Assembly: GCA_029931535.1 (NCBI GenBank)
Contig: JAQPZY010001448.1
Coordinates: 1,426,001-1,490,000 of the forward strand
DNA length: 64,000 nt
Source: Margaritifera margaritifera
Taxonomy: Eukaryota > Mollusca > Bivalvia > Unionida > Margaritiferidae
Reading direction: 5' to 3'
This document shows, piece by piece, positions 48,801 to 62,555 of this stretch. The notes beneath the pieces were generated by a model, which was given only the letters and a program-made list of their open reading frames with translations, did no database searches and was not told the origin of the DNA. How positions within the stretch are numbered: position 1 is the first letter of the stretch; each line of letters opens with the position of its first letter. The position numbers and the translations under genes are program-made.

Positions 48801-49737
48801 GTTATAACTCCATCTCATGGACAGACAAAACGTCCAAGATCGGTGCATCTTTTCGCAAGTAAATATCATAAAAGTATGCTTTCATTCAAAGGAATGCACA
48901 CATTTCTTAATTTCGTTAATTATGGGTATACAATACTCATAGAAGCAAAGGTCTGCGCCTTTTTCTGTATGTAAAGCTGGTACATTTAATTTAATTTAAT
49001 TTTTGTTGGTGCTACGGCAGGCGGAACAAAACTTTGTCTTCAAAGTGCAGCAGTAAGTTTCAATAAAACTTGTAGCATATTCTTCTTTCAAATACTTAAA
49101 AATAGTTATGTTGACAATATTTTATATTTTCACTCTCATCATCGATTCGTAAAAACGTATCGAGTCCGGATTTGCTGGGGTTGGGGGTATCAGCTCTTCA
49201 GGTTCGTTTTGAAATGTACTTTATGTTTTTGTTAGATTTTGCTCTGATGACATACACCCTTGTCCAGTATATAAGAAAAGCCACAGAATATATACTTTTG
49301 CCAAAAAAAAGTAAAATCATCTATGGCTTAACACAAACGAATATGTAGAAATGTGCAATAACTATTGTGTAACAAAGAAACGGATATTGTTTTTTGTTTA
49401 AAAAAAACATATTGGGTCGAAGATATGGCAACTCCAACATAACTATTCGCAATCAAAAGACAGAGCGCTACAATATCATAAAGGTTTCGTTTTATCAACC
49501 CATAGGTAGTGGTATTCTGAAACACAGGGGCTCTAGTGCTACTCGTGAATAGTTAAGTACCTCTTTCGAGTTTGATCACGAAGTAAAATTTTTCTCAATA
49601 AGATTCGAACAAACTTCAATAAGTGATTCAACGCATGGAATAAAGTTATGGTTATCTTTGCATAACGACCAGCTTTTAAAATAAAAAATCAGTGTATGTT
49701 GGAAAAGAAAATATGAACAATATCAGAACAAATACAT
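48801..49737. other. Noncoding, nothing recognised
   Basis: Single-copy sequence. Confidence 0.5.
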
Positions 49738-49773
49738 CAAGAGTCCCTTGAAAGGACTGACACTCTACTGGGA
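49738..49773 (+). mobile_element. Isolated 5' terminus of the HINE-like family
   Basis: GAGTCCCTTGAAAGGACTGA followed by CACTCTACTGGG matches the left ends at 14601 and 23139, including the palindrome and the subterminal 10-mer (one mismatch). Homology stops within a few bases, and no internal repeat or 3' hairpin follows. Confidence 0.82.
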
Positions 49774-50519
49774 AATCATATCAGAACATATACAAAAACC
49801 GTGATATAAAAAAACGTGGCATAAGTAATGAATGACTTTACAAAATTGCATACACCCCATTATTTTTTGTTCTGTGAGATCTAATGAATGTAACTGCCCT
49901 TTGGAAAAAGAATAAAAATGTATATGTTCAGCATTAAGACGAATAAAAAATAAAATATATAGTATATATTTTATTCTTGCATAAACCGCCACATCCTACA
50001 GAATGCTAAATAAAAGTATCAAGCTCGTTACAGTTAAAAGTTTTAGTTTTTCTTTAAAATTGTGAATAAAACGGACGCAATTCTTTATTGCGACGATAGA
50101 CAGATGGACATATTTTCCTCATGCTTTTAATTAATAAATATACAAGTCAATACTTAATTCAAAGGTTGTACTGAGTAAAAACAATTCAAAATTCCAAATG
50201 AATATTGTGGGTTCCAATTAATTACATGTTTATAATTTTTATCTTGTCAGCTTTTCTTTTTGATATCTTTTTCTAATTAGGTTTATTCATGTCCTCTTGG
50301 AGCCACAAGTCCCATGCTGTGCGCATTGCCATTTTATATCTTTCTTGTCTCTAGTGAGTAGCAAAGATGGTGACCTTCGTTCCTTTTCAAACCAGTATAA
50401 TTTTCTTCCACATTTAGAAATTCAAGTCCTTATTGCAAATTCAACTCCTTTTATCGTGAGTACCTTTCGACTCATCCCTACTGATATCCAGGCTTTGATC
50501 ATGATTATCTTTCGACGGA
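49774..50519. other. Noncoding, nothing recognised
   Basis: Single-copy sequence leading into the 45-bp array. Confidence 0.5.
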
Positions 50520-51022
50520 CTCCTATTGCTATCCAGAATTGTATCATTATTACCTTCTGACTCACCCCTAATGCTATCCAGACTTGTACCATGATTACCT
50601 TCTGACTCACCCCTCATGATATCCAGACTTGTACCATGATTACCTTCTGACTCACCCCTCATGATATCCAAACTTGTATCATGATTACCTTCTGACTCAC
50701 CCCTAATGCTATCCAGACTTGTACTATGATTACCTTCCGACTCACCCCTAATGCTATCCAGACTTGTACCCTGATTACCTTCTGACTCACCTCTAATGAT
50801 ATCCAGACTTGTACCATGATTACCTTCTGACTCACCCCTCATGATATCCAAACTTGTATCATGATTACCTTCTGACTCACCCCTAATGCTATCCAGACTT
50901 GTACTATGATTACCTTCCGACTCACCCCTAATGCTATCCAGACTTGTACCATGATTACCTTCCGACTCACCCCTTATGCTATCCAGACTTGTATCATGAT
51001 TACCTTCCGACTCACCCATAAG
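50520..51022. repeat. 45-bp minisatellite, ~11 units
   Basis: Units share GATTACCTTCTGACTCACCC, then CTAATGCTATCCAGACTTGT. The period is a multiple of three and lacks stops on the minus strand, giving a 15-residue repeat frame ([19 protein letters not shown]) at 50441-51049. That frame starts inside the neighbouring CA tract, so I do not call it a gene. Confidence 0.95.
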
Positions 51023-51023
51023 G

Positions 51024-51117
<94 letters not shown>
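51024..51117. repeat. (CA)n-(TA)n compound microsatellite
   Basis: Directly abuts the 45-bp minisatellite. Confidence 0.98.
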
Positions 51118-51119
<2 letters not shown>

Positions 51120-51344
51120 TCATTTTATTGTATACATATTTTGCTCTTCTATTTTTTGTTCTCAAAATTAATATCATCCTTTACAATTTTACATGTCGAT
51201 TTAATCAGTTTTAAGTAGGATTACGAGTTTTAATTACAGTGTTGCTTTGTAGCTTTCAGTTACCTTTAATTCCTGTGTATTATTCTCCTATATATTTCCA
51301 TGTACATGCTATTAGATGTTCTTAACTGTTCAGTCTTGTGATAT

Positions 51345-51552
51345 GTGTTTACAGTGCATCGTATATGTGTGCATTATGTACATATGTGCCTGCAGTGCAT
51401 CGTGTATGTGTGCATTATGTACATATGTGCCTGCAGTGCATCGTATGTGTCCATTATGTACGTATGTGCTTGCAGTGCATCGTTTATGTCTGCATTATGT
51501 ACGTATGTGCTTGCAGTGCATCGTATATGTGTGCATTATGTACGTATGTGCA
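51345..51552. repeat. ~41-bp minisatellite, five units
   Basis: Units share GCAGTGCATCGTATATGTGT and GCATTATGTACATATGTGCC with A/G and C/T variants. Confidence 0.95.
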
Positions 51553-52022
51553 TAGTCTTTGTCCAACTTTTTTGTCCTTGTATATATAACATTTGTATGC
51601 AAATGGTATCATTAGTGTGTATTTGCTAGCCATTACACATTTATATGTTAACGCTGCGTGTCATTTTAGAGTAGAATCTATTAGTGTAAAAATTGATTTC
51701 TCTGCATTAAATCTTGAAATAGAAGAAATGAAATATTTATTTATTTTTTGGTATGTATTTTAGCATAGAAACAAGATTTTTAATAACTAGCTACATAATT
51801 AAATTTGTATGTATGTATGTATGTTAAAATTAATTATTTTATTGTTTATAGGCGGTAAAATAGCTCCAATGAGTTAATATTTCTTATTATCTCAATACAA
51901 ACTAACTCATAAAAATGTGTCTATGTCTGTGCCTATTATATACGAATGTAGTATGTATACATTTGCACGAGGACCAGATAGAGGATTAACCTTTAGTGCT
52001 AAAGATTTTAATTCTCTTACAA

Positions 52023-52023
<1 letters not shown>
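51553..52023. other. Noncoding, nothing recognised
   Basis: AT-rich sequence with a short (GTAT)n at 51807-51822. Confidence 0.5.

Positions 52024-52081
<58 letters not shown>
52024..52081. repeat. (ATT)n microsatellite
   Basis: About 19 ATT units. Confidence 0.98.
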
Positions 52082-52732
52082 GATCAGATCTAAAACTCCC
52101 AAGTATGGCACTTCATCTTATTATTCACTCGATAAAGCCTCTGATTGTTATTTAATCATTGTTAATTAGTCTTATTAACCCGTTCTATAATAAATCCTCT
52201 ATCATCAAAGAACTGAAATTGTCATTGACATACGTGAACTGTTTGTGCAATTCCGACCTCAGAAACTTACATTTATTCGGAAACACTTTACATGTTAACA
52301 TTGTCAACATTTTCCACAATACACGGTCAACGCGTATTAAAAATCGCTTTGATCTCGACGTCAGAGCCGCTTTTTCCATTGATCTGTACAGATAAAGCGC
52401 TTCAATGAATGGAGAGATCATATCTTCAGAGATTGGATAGATTGTTTACAGTATAATTAAAAGTGTAATTTCTTGTCGAGCGATCTTATCATGTCTAGTT
52501 CGATCTGCACTAGTGTGTATAATAACCGTAGTTAAAGGTTGCTTTCTGCATTGAGAGAAGCTCTCCTCGAACATGATCGGTTTATAGCATTGCACAAACA
52601 CTTCTACTTGCCTCTTTTATAATCTCTTCAGAATCTCACGAGAAATATGCAAAATACATGTAAATTATTGTCAAAACATCCTGTTCCTAAACCATACTCC
52701 ATGAAGATACGCATCTGAATTTTATATTATCT
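52082..52732. other. Noncoding, nothing recognised
   Basis: Overlapping frames of 78 codons occur on both strands near 52160-52420 but resemble no known protein. Confidence 0.45.
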
Positions 52733-53840
52733 ATTTATCTTGACCTTAATTAGTGAGCTACGTGAGTCAATATTATCCCTTAAGCTTGACCTTATTAGGG
52801 CTATGTGAGTCTATATTATCCCTTAAGCTTGACCTTAATTAGTGAACTATGTGAGTTTATTTTAGCCCTTAAACTTGACCTTAATTAGTGAGCTATTTGA
52901 GTCTATATTATCCTTTAAGCTTGACCTTAATTAGAGAGCTACGCGAGTCTATATTATCCTTTAAGCTTGACCTTAATTAGTGAGCTATTTGAGTCTATAT
53001 TATCCCTTAAGCTTGACCTTAATTAGAGAGCTGTGTGAGTCTATATTATCCCTTAAGCTTGACCTTAATTAGAGAGCTGTGTGAATCTATATTATCCCTT
53101 AAGCTTGACCTTAATTAGAGAGCTGTGTGAGTCTATATTATCCCTTGAGCTTGGCCTTATTAGGGCTGTGTGAATCTATATGATCCCTTAAGCTTGACCT
53201 TAAGTAGTGAGCTATTTGAGTCTATATTATCCCTTAAGCTTGACCTTAATTAGAGAGCTGTGTGAGTCTATATTATCCCTTAAGCTTGACCTTAATTAGA
53301 GAGCTGTGTGAATCTATATTATCCCTTAAGCTTGACCTTAATTAGAGAGCTGTGTGAGTCTATATTATCCCTTAAGCTTGGCCTTAATTAGTGAGATGTG
53401 TGAGTCTATATTATCCCTTAAGCTTGGCCTTAATTAGAGAGCTGTGTGAATCTATATTATCCCTTCAGCTTGACCTTAATTAGAGAGCTTTGTGAGTCTA
53501 TATTATCCCTTAAGCTTGACCTTAATTAGTGAGCTACGTGGGTCTATATTTTCCCTTAAGCGTGACATTAATTATTTAGTTATGGTAGTCTATATTATTC
53601 CTTCAGTTTGACCTTAATTAGAGAGCTGTGTGAGCCTATATTATCCCTTACGCTTGACCTTAATTAGTGAGCTACGTGGGTCTATATTATCCCTTAAGCG
53701 TAACATTTATTATTTAGTTATGGAAGTCTATATTACCCCTTAAGCGTGACATTTATTATTTAGTTATGGTAGTCTATATTATCCCTTCAGCTTGACCTTA
53801 ATTAGAGAGCTGTGTGAGTCTATATTATCCCTTCAGCTTT
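52733..53840. repeat. ~45-bp minisatellite, ~25 units
   Basis: Units share ATTATCCCTTAAGCTTGACC, TTAATTAG.GAGCT and GTGAGTCTAT. A subset near 53560-53780 carries a variant with GCGTGACATT.ATTATTTAG. A 134-base block appears duplicated near 53040 and 53230. Confidence 0.96.
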
Positions 53841-54763
<923 letters not shown>

Positions 54764-54807
54764 CCTTTAGTATTAGGCACGAGATACAAAATGTCTATAG
54801 AAACTCG

Positions 54808-54876
54808 TATGTATGTATGTAGCATTTAACGGCACCTCAGCACAGTAGCGGCTATCTGGTGCCAACAAAAGGTAAA
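54808..54876 (+). repeat. (GTAT)n-linked repeat core, copy 3
   Basis: A short GTATGTATGTATGTA tract followed by GCATTTAACGGCACCTCAGC and CTATCTGGTGCC matches the cores at 21499-21553 (reverse) and 22921-22975. Confidence 0.78.
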
Positions 54877-55025
54877 GTTCGAAAAAACTCAGAAGACGGT
54901 ATGAGTGGCTGATTAAAGAAGGCATAGCGATATCTGTCTGGAAGAGAAGATAGATGATGTTCATGCTATCCACGTATTTCACATTTCGTTACCGAAATGG
55001 ATGAGAAGCCCTTGAAAACTCCCCC

Positions 55026-55027
<2 letters not shown>

Positions 55028-55061
<34 letters not shown>

Positions 55062-55072
55062 GCCGGCCGGCA
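55028..55072. repeat. Poly-A run with GC-rich palindrome
   Basis: A run of about 33 A residues is followed by GCCGGCCGGC, unusual in this AT-rich setting. It may mark a retrotransposed tail or an assembly-sensitive site. Confidence 0.85.
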
Positions 55073-56935
55073 AATTGCGTACCTTTTCGCACATGATTTA
55101 CATCGTACCACGCTCTGTTTTAGAAATGAACAGTGATAGCCTAATACAATATGTGATTTCCAAGACATAGTTTCCTATCTAGTCTGCTCTGAAGATCATT
55201 TTCTATTTGCTGTTAGAACACGTTTGAAAATGTTCTTCTGTCTGACTTAATGTACAATCCCAACAAATTTGGAATATGCTTCATTGTTGATATTCTGTTC
55301 GACAACAAGAATCACAGGGGGAAAACTAAATGATGTTAGACATTTTCTAACACTTCATGGAAAGTTCTCTATTAGGCCCTCAGCACACAATATATCTGTC
55401 TGTCTGTCTCTCTTTGATGTTTGCTATATGCAGCAATGCTCTACTAACAATGTAACATTCTGAGACTGCACATACAAAAGAGATCAAAGCATCATACAAT
55501 TTCTAGTTTACTGTACATGTTCAGTATTGTATTACATTCTTGAATCAAAAGAGATATTCAGATTTGGTTGGTTTCCAAATTATCATACGTATCGATTACT
55601 GATGGAAATTTGGCCCTAAGTATTATTTTAACGCGAGACATCACAGCTTGATCAAAGTACGCTTATTCAAGACAGGATAACAGCCGAACATAGAAAGCAG
55701 ATAGCGGGCTACAGGCCCAGTAGATCTAGTCATAATAGTAATAATTACAATGGAGAACATACCTTTAGTAAAGTGCAATATCCTTTAAGGAACTGATGAT
55801 CCTTCTTCAAGGGTTCATATATTTGGATAAATCCATCTGTTCCAGCTTTTATTCACAACATGTACAAACCATTTCATGATTCCTTCTAGCTCATGTACGA
55901 ATATGAAATCACGGTAAGTAGACGTAAAACTTTGGTCAGAATAAAAAGCAGAGATTCCCAAAATTCCTCGATCCCACGGCTCCGATAAGGAATGTTGTTA
56001 AATCATTGAAATTTTCATGTATGTACATCGCCCCAAATATGAGAGGTATTGAGTCACAAGTTTTTTAATTCAATCGCCAGCCATCGTTATGAACTCTCTC
56101 TTTATTCCGCGAGGGTGGTTAGCGTGACTGCTCTGCGTTGTGTGTTGTTTGTTATAACAGGCACCTTTTTGCAGGTATTGAAGTACGTCATAGGTGTGTG
56201 GTAGTAGTTCTCAGGCTATCTCTTCTAAAATCTGACTAACGCTTGATATTGCCGCTAAACTTATAAACGAATCGCTTGTTTAAGTATCGGAGTCGTTGAT
56301 CAATGAAGATGGAATGCAGATCACGCTCCGCTGTTAGTACAATGTACTATGTACATCCATGAAATGGTGAAATTCCCAACGTTACTTCTTTTAAACTCGG
56401 ATTCCCAAAGTGAAGAAGACAGGTTCAAAACCTGATGAGGCTACAACAACCACTCGACCAGAGACATCGCGACAGAACGGGGACTGATTTATGACACGGC
56501 GACACAAGTCTTACAAACGGTAAACTGCGTTTATCGCTCCGTTTTAATTAAATTCGATGAAATATAACCTTTTAGGGTAGAATGACAAGTCTAAGAATAA
56601 AATTCCCAAATCATCGTCACAAGTTAAAGTTGGGAAAAATACAGACAGGTGACGATGAAATCATTCAGAACATAATGTCACCAACAAGTGCTAATAAATT
56701 TAAATGTACTTCTTTGGATGCCAAATAAATACCTGCAATATATCACCTAGGACCAATTGCTTGGGTGACATATTTTCTCATTCATGAGGAAAACAGAAAA
56801 CGTGTCATGGACAAACGTTTGCAATTTATCATCTGTTAGGATTCACAGCTTATAACATGAAAATGCCAAGACACACAGTACACGGCTTGATAGTAACTTC
56901 AAGGCTTATTACTTGGTATAATGCAGCCAAATAAA
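55073..56935. other. Single-copy noncoding DNA
   Basis: About 1.9 kb with no repeat, RNA gene or coding signal recognised. Confidence 0.55.
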
Positions 56936-57712
56936 ACAAGAGTCCCTTGAAGGGACTGACGTTCCACTGGGCGAAAAGAATTTTTAGGAATTCACGATAA
57001 GACCAGTTCTTCCTGTTAACTGTCGAGGGTTGAAACTATCTCTGACATTTTTAAGCGATAACACGATTTTCAAACTAGCTGCTGTGCATATCTTGGATGT
57101 CAGCTTGGCACCATTTTAATTTAGGACAAAGTAGACATCATTAGAAGTCTTTGGTAAAACGCCATGTCGTAATTATCATCCATTCAGGGGGAATAGTGAC
57201 AATACGATTTTTAAGACAGTCGTTGTGGCAGGTATATTGGATGTACGACAGGCACCGTTGATATAGCCATCCATTTGGACCGGAGTAGAGATAACAACAT
57301 TTTCAAGATATGACTTTCCATTCCGGAGGGGTATCAATAACAAGGTTTCAGGATGGCTGCTGTGACGGCCATATTGAACGTCAGATTGGTACCAGTTTCA
57401 TATAAGACCAACCGGACACCATAAGAAGTCTTCTGGTGAAAACCCCACGTCAGTATGACTTTCTGTTCAAGTAGAGTTGTAATAACAAGATTTTTAAGAT
57501 GGCTGCTATGGTGGCCATATTGGATGTCAAATCAGCACTATTTGTATTTAGGACCAGCTAGGCATCTTACGAAGTCTTTTAGTGAAATCTCCATGTTGAT
57601 ATGACTATCCAATCAGGATGAGTAGCGATAAGAAGATTTTCAAGCTGCCAACAGTGGCAGCCATATGGAGATCAGATCGGCACCATTTTCATGTAAGACC
57701 AGCTAGACATTA
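56936..57712 (+). mobile_element. HINE-like element, copy 3, 3'-truncated
   Basis: The left palindrome (GTCCCTTGAAGGGAC from 56942) and GTTCCACTGG are followed by about five internal units with GGCCATATTGGATGTCA-type motifs. Homology stops near 57712 without the GACGG-rich segment or the 3' hairpin. Same orientation as the other copies. Confidence 0.85.
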
Positions 57713-57918
57713 TATTTACATTCCTTTTCTTGACTAAATGAACAGTGAATTATTTCCCACAGCCAAACAAGTCTATGAGAACCTTGAGCTGTTGTTGTTT
57801 AACGACGACCTGGAGTTCTTGTTCTTCTTGTTTTTGCAGCTGCTGCTGTAAGGGCGGTGTGAAAGTCAGGTACACCATTAACTTTACTGTTTAACACAGG
57901 TCAGCGTGTATAGCTAAA

Positions 57919-58165
57919 AGTACAAGCGTATGTCTGTGAATGTAATAGGTACGATTTCGAGTCCGGGACGTAGAGACATGAAGTACAATCGTATGCCTGT
58001 GAATGTAATAGGTACGATTTCGAGTCCGGGACGGAGAGAATTGAAGTACAATCGTATGCCTGTGAATGTAATAGGTACGATTTCGAGTCCGGGACGCAGA
58101 GACACGAAGTACAATCGTATACCTGTGGATGTAATAGGTACGAGTTCGAGTCTGGGACGAAGAGG
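57919..58165. repeat. 63-bp tandem repeat, ~4 units
   Basis: Units share TGTAATAGGTACGATTTCGA, GTCCGGGACG and GAAGTACAATCGTATGCCTG. The period is divisible by three, so frames stay open on both strands. Confidence 0.95.
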
Positions 58166-58624
58166 CATGCTTTCCGTTAAAATTCACTGTAAGAAGAGGG
58201 ATGTATTTATGATTAACTTTGTATGTTTGTGTGTTCGTGCGTCTGTCCGTCCCTTCAATTCTGGCAGCAGGTGCTGCACAGAGTGTATGTTATTCATGCT
58301 TGTTTGTACGTTACATTCTCGGTTGACACAAAATATATGACACTATCTGTGTATGACAGGATGAATCGTACGGAAAGTACTTTTCTTCCTCTAAATTACT
58401 GAATCTAGGTAGAAATACTCATCCTATTGATGACATCAAGAGCCACATCCTTTTAATTACTGAAGTCTAAAGTTACAATGCGTCATTTTTCATTTAAAAA
58501 CTCTGACCTTCGAATCGTGCGGAAAGTAAGTAAAACTAAGAAATAGTTAAAAAGAAAAAATGGCGAAAGAATAACTCCGAAGTAACATTTTAAAATGTAA
58601 AATCACAGGTGTTAATACTGTTTA
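58166..58624. other. Noncoding, nothing recognised
   Basis: Single-copy sequence between two arrays. Confidence 0.5.
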
Positions 58625-60292
58625 CCAAATGAACTGTACCTATATTATTGTGTACCAAAAGAACTGTATCTATATTATTGTGTACCAAAAGAACTGTATC
58701 TATATTATTGTGTACCAAAAGAACCGTACCTATATTACTGTGTACCAAAAGAACTGTATCTATATTATTGTGTACCAAAAGAACTGTACCTATATTATTG
58801 TGTACCAAAAGAACTGTATCTATATTATTGTGTACCAAAAGAACTGTATCTATATTATTGTGTACCAAAAGAACTGTATCTATATTATTGTGTACCAAAA
58901 GAACCGTACCTATATTACTGTGTACCAAAAGAACTGTATCTATATTATTGTGTACCAAAAGAACTGTATCTATATTATTGTGTACCAAAAGAACTGTATC
59001 TATATTATTGTGTACCAAAAGAACTGTATCTATATTATTGTGTACCAAAAGAACTGTATCTATATTATTGTGTACCAAAAGAACTGTATCTATATTATTG
59101 TGTACCAAAAGAACTGTATCTATATTATTGTGTACCAAAAGAACTGGATCTATATTATTGTGTACCAAAAGAACTGTACCTATATTATTGTGTACCAAAA
59201 GAACTGTACCTATATTATTGTGTACCAAAAGAACTGTATCTATATTATTGTGTACCAAAAGAACTGTATCTATATTATTGTGTACCAAAAGAACTGTACC
59301 TATATTATTGTGTACCAAAAGAACTGTATCTATATTATTGTGTACCAAAAGAACTGTATCTATATTATTGTGTACCAAAAGAACTGTACCTATATTATTG
59401 TGTACCAAAAGAACCGTACCTATATTACTGTGTACCAAAAGAACTGTATCTATATTACTGTGTACCAAAAGAACTGTATCTATATTATGTATCAAAAAAA
59501 CTGTACAAAGTATTGTGTACCAAAAGAACTGTATCTATAATATCGTGTACCAAAAGAACTGTATCTATGTTATTGTGTACCAAAAGAACTGTATCTATAT
59601 TATGTATCAAAAAAACTGTACAAAGTATTGTGTACCAAAAGAACTGTATCTATATTATGTATCAAAAAAACTGTACAAAGTATTGTGTACCAAAAGAACT
59701 GTATCTATAATATCGTGTACCAAAAGAACTGTATCTATGTTATTGTGTACCAAAAGAACTGTATCTATATTACTGTGTACCAAAAGAAATGTACCTATAT
59801 TATTGTGTACCAAAAGAACTGGATCTATATTATTGTGTACCAAAAGAACTGTATCTATATTATTGTGTACCAAAAGAACTGTACCTATATTATTGTGTAC
59901 CAAAAGAACTGTATCTATATTATTGTGTACCAAAAGAACTGTATCTATATTATTGTGTACCAAAAGAACTGTATCTATATTATTGTGTACCAAAAGAACT
60001 GTATCTATATTATTGTGTACCAAAAGAACTGTATCTATATTATTGTGTACCAAAAGAACTGTATCTATATTATTGTGTACCAAAAGAACTGTATCTATAT
60101 TATTGTGTACCAAAAGAACTGTATCTATATTATTGTGTACCAAAAGAACTGTATCTATATTATTGTGTACCAAAAGAACTGTATCTATATTATTGTGTAC
60201 CAAAAGAACTGTATCTATATTATTGTGTACCAAAAGAACTGTATCTATATTATTGTTTACCAAAAGAACTGTACCTATATTATTGTGCAACG
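58625..60292. repeat. 30-bp minisatellite, ~55 units
   Basis: Very homogeneous units of TGTACCAAAAGAACTGTATC followed by TATATTATTG, with recurring TATC/TACC, AACT/AACC and TTG/CTG variants. A compound block with TATGTATCAAAAAAACTGTA and a cytosine-altered unit recurs at about 59485, 59598 and 59655. The exact 30-base period leaves several frames stop-free on both strands, including one of 550 codons; these are array artefacts. Confidence 0.98.
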
Positions 60293-60299
60293 ATATATA

Positions 60300-60606
60300 A
60301 TGCTATGAATATTAAGTATTTACCACCATTGAGTAACTTTATAAATATCTCGTCAAGGGGGACTTTTGCAGGTGTTTGACCACAAAATTACAACATAAAT
60401 AAATTAAACGACTGCATGAATATTCATAAGTCGTTAACTAACATTTAAATCCCAATGCACTGAAGTTGCACCGATAGCCTGGTGGATAATTATAAAGTTT
60501 AGGACATAATGCATTGCTCATACGGGTGAATATTCTGAGTGATTTAATACATTTCATTAAAGGTTTAAGGCGTTTTATTGTTCACAGGCGCTAAAGGTTG
60601 AAAGTG
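60300..60606. other. Noncoding, nothing recognised
   Basis: Single-copy sequence. Confidence 0.5.
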
Positions 60607-60868
60607 TTTATACTGCTAATGAACACCGGTAGCCTGCAATTTATACTGCTAATGAACACCGGTAGCCTCAATTTATACTGCTAATGAACACCGGTAGCCT
60701 CAATTTATACTGCTAATGAACACCGGTAGCCTTCAATTTATACTGCTAATGAACACCGGTAGCCTCAATTTATACTGCTAATGAACACAGGCATCCTCAA
60801 TTAATACTGCTAATGAACACCGGTAGCCTCAATTTATACTGCTAATGAACACCGGTAGCCTGCAATTT
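60607..60868. repeat. 32-34-bp minisatellite, eight units
   Basis: Units share TTTATACTGCTAATGAACAC followed by CGGTAGCCTCAA; one unit is altered to AGGCATCC. Confidence 0.97.
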
Positions 60869-61786
60869 GGTCGGCAAAGGCTCTAGACAATGTTGTAGAA
60901 AGCAATTTTTCCGAATAGGACATAATTTTGTCTGATACATAATTCTCATTAATGAAAGCTTTTGTTCAGTTAAAACAATACTTCAGATCTGAATGTAGAA
61001 AAAAAATACTGTAGTAAAATCAAACCGAATCTCTGAATGTTCTTTCAATATCATCCAAAAGCACCACACCAGTTTATCTTTGGCGGTAGATACAGAAATG
61101 GGAATGTGGGTGGGATGGATTGGGAAAAATTCAGATAAGAAGAGAATTTGCCCGTGGAAATATCACTACCATCTTGTTTATAATTGTAATTTCAAACCTG
61201 CGTAGTATTTCCTATTGGAAATAAAAGTTCATCTTTAAGGAATGAAGTCAAACAATTAAAAGAACGCACCGATTGCTGGAAAAGCACGCAGGCTTGTGCG
61301 AATGACCAATGGGTATTAAAAAAACAGTTTAGCTTTTTAACTGTACCAAATTAAATTAGAAAAAGGCTATTATAGTTCGTATATGTATATCAGATTAGGA
61401 CAGTACAACGTGTACACATGTGCCAAAGCTGACACAACTTCTTTTACAATAATAGAAAAATGTCAGCAATCTTGCCAAAAGAAAAGAGGTGATGACCAGA
61501 GTTTATGACGTAAATGTCCATAGAAGGACCACGAATTCAGACCCAAGTAATTCAGGGAAATCTGTTTGACCTGGACGATAGTGGGATAATATGCTTCTTC
61601 ACTCACTCATAAAATGTATTGCCTTTCCTAAGATTGTATCGCTTTGAGAGCAAAATATTTTGATGCGAAGAAAACAAATTCCGTTTATAAGACCATCGCT
61701 AAAGTATCGATCTGGGTCAGCTGTTTGTAAGAAGAAGTGGACCAAAAGTTTAGATCTCCTCCCCCTCAGTTGTATTGTCATTAAGA
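60869..61786. other. Noncoding, nothing recognised
   Basis: Single-copy AT-rich sequence. Confidence 0.5.
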
Positions 61787-62230
61787 TGTCGTGACACAGA
61801 AAGCACGAAGAGCACGATTAAGATGTGTTGACACAGAAAGCACGAAGACCACGATTACGATGTCGTGACACAGAAAGCACAAAGAGCACGATTAAGATGT
61901 GTTGACACAGAAAGCACGAAGACCACGATTACGATGTCGTGACACAGAAAGCACAAAGAGCACGATTAAGATGTGTTGACACAGAAAACACGAAGATCGC
62001 GATTAAGATGTGACACAGATAGCACGAAGAGCACGATTAAGATGTGGTGACTCAGAAAAAACGAAGACTCCGATTATGATGTGGTGACTTGAAAAGCACG
62101 AAGACCACGATTAAGATGTGGTTACTTGAAAAGCACGAAGACCACGATTAAAATGTGGTGACTTGGAAAGCACGAAGACCACGATTAAGATGTGGTGACT
62201 TGGAAAGCACGAAAACCACAATTATGATGA
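61787..62230. repeat. ~37-bp minisatellite, ~12 units
   Basis: Units share GATGT.GTGACACAGAAAGC, ACGAAGA and CCACGATTA. The left units carry ACACAG and the right units ACTTGG, giving two sub-blocks. Confidence 0.96.
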
Positions 62231-62340
62231 AGGGACTCAGAAATAATTTTCAAAAATAATATACTGAAATATTCACTTTAGAAAATTCAAGAAACAATAG
62301 CGAAGTAAAGTAAAGTAAAATCAAGAGATTAAAATACCTC

Positions 62341-62555
62341 AAATGAAACAATCGGTTAAACGAAATAAATCAAATATGGCAAATACATAGGGCAAGAAAA
62401 AAGGGGTGATGGGTAAGAGAGATAGCAGCAATATCGACTTGAGATTGAAATTTATGGGAGAAATGCGACATAAAACCAAATGATTATAATAGACCAAATG
62501 AAACAAAGTGTTAAACAAAATAAACCAGACATGGTAAATGCATAAAACAAGAAAA
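62341..62555. repeat. Two-copy direct repeat, 155-bp offset
   Basis: 62341-62400 and 62496-62555 align through AAATGAAACAA, GTTAAAC.AAATAAA and CATGG/TATGG.AAAT.CATA with moderate divergence. Confidence 0.8.

Noticed and set aside
50441..51049. 202-codon minus-strand frame with a 15-residue repeat
   Set aside because: It starts inside a CA microsatellite and consists of a 45-bp minisatellite whose period is divisible by three. No signal peptide or unique domain.
52159..52421. Overlapping 78-codon frames on both strands
   Set aside because: No family resemblance and mirrored openness on both strands, typical of chance frames.
58648..60300. 550-codon plus-strand open frame, with ~300-codon frames in other registers and on the minus strand
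   Set aside because: All are translations of a 30-bp tandem array. Multiple registers are equally open, with no independent start context, domain or unique sequence.
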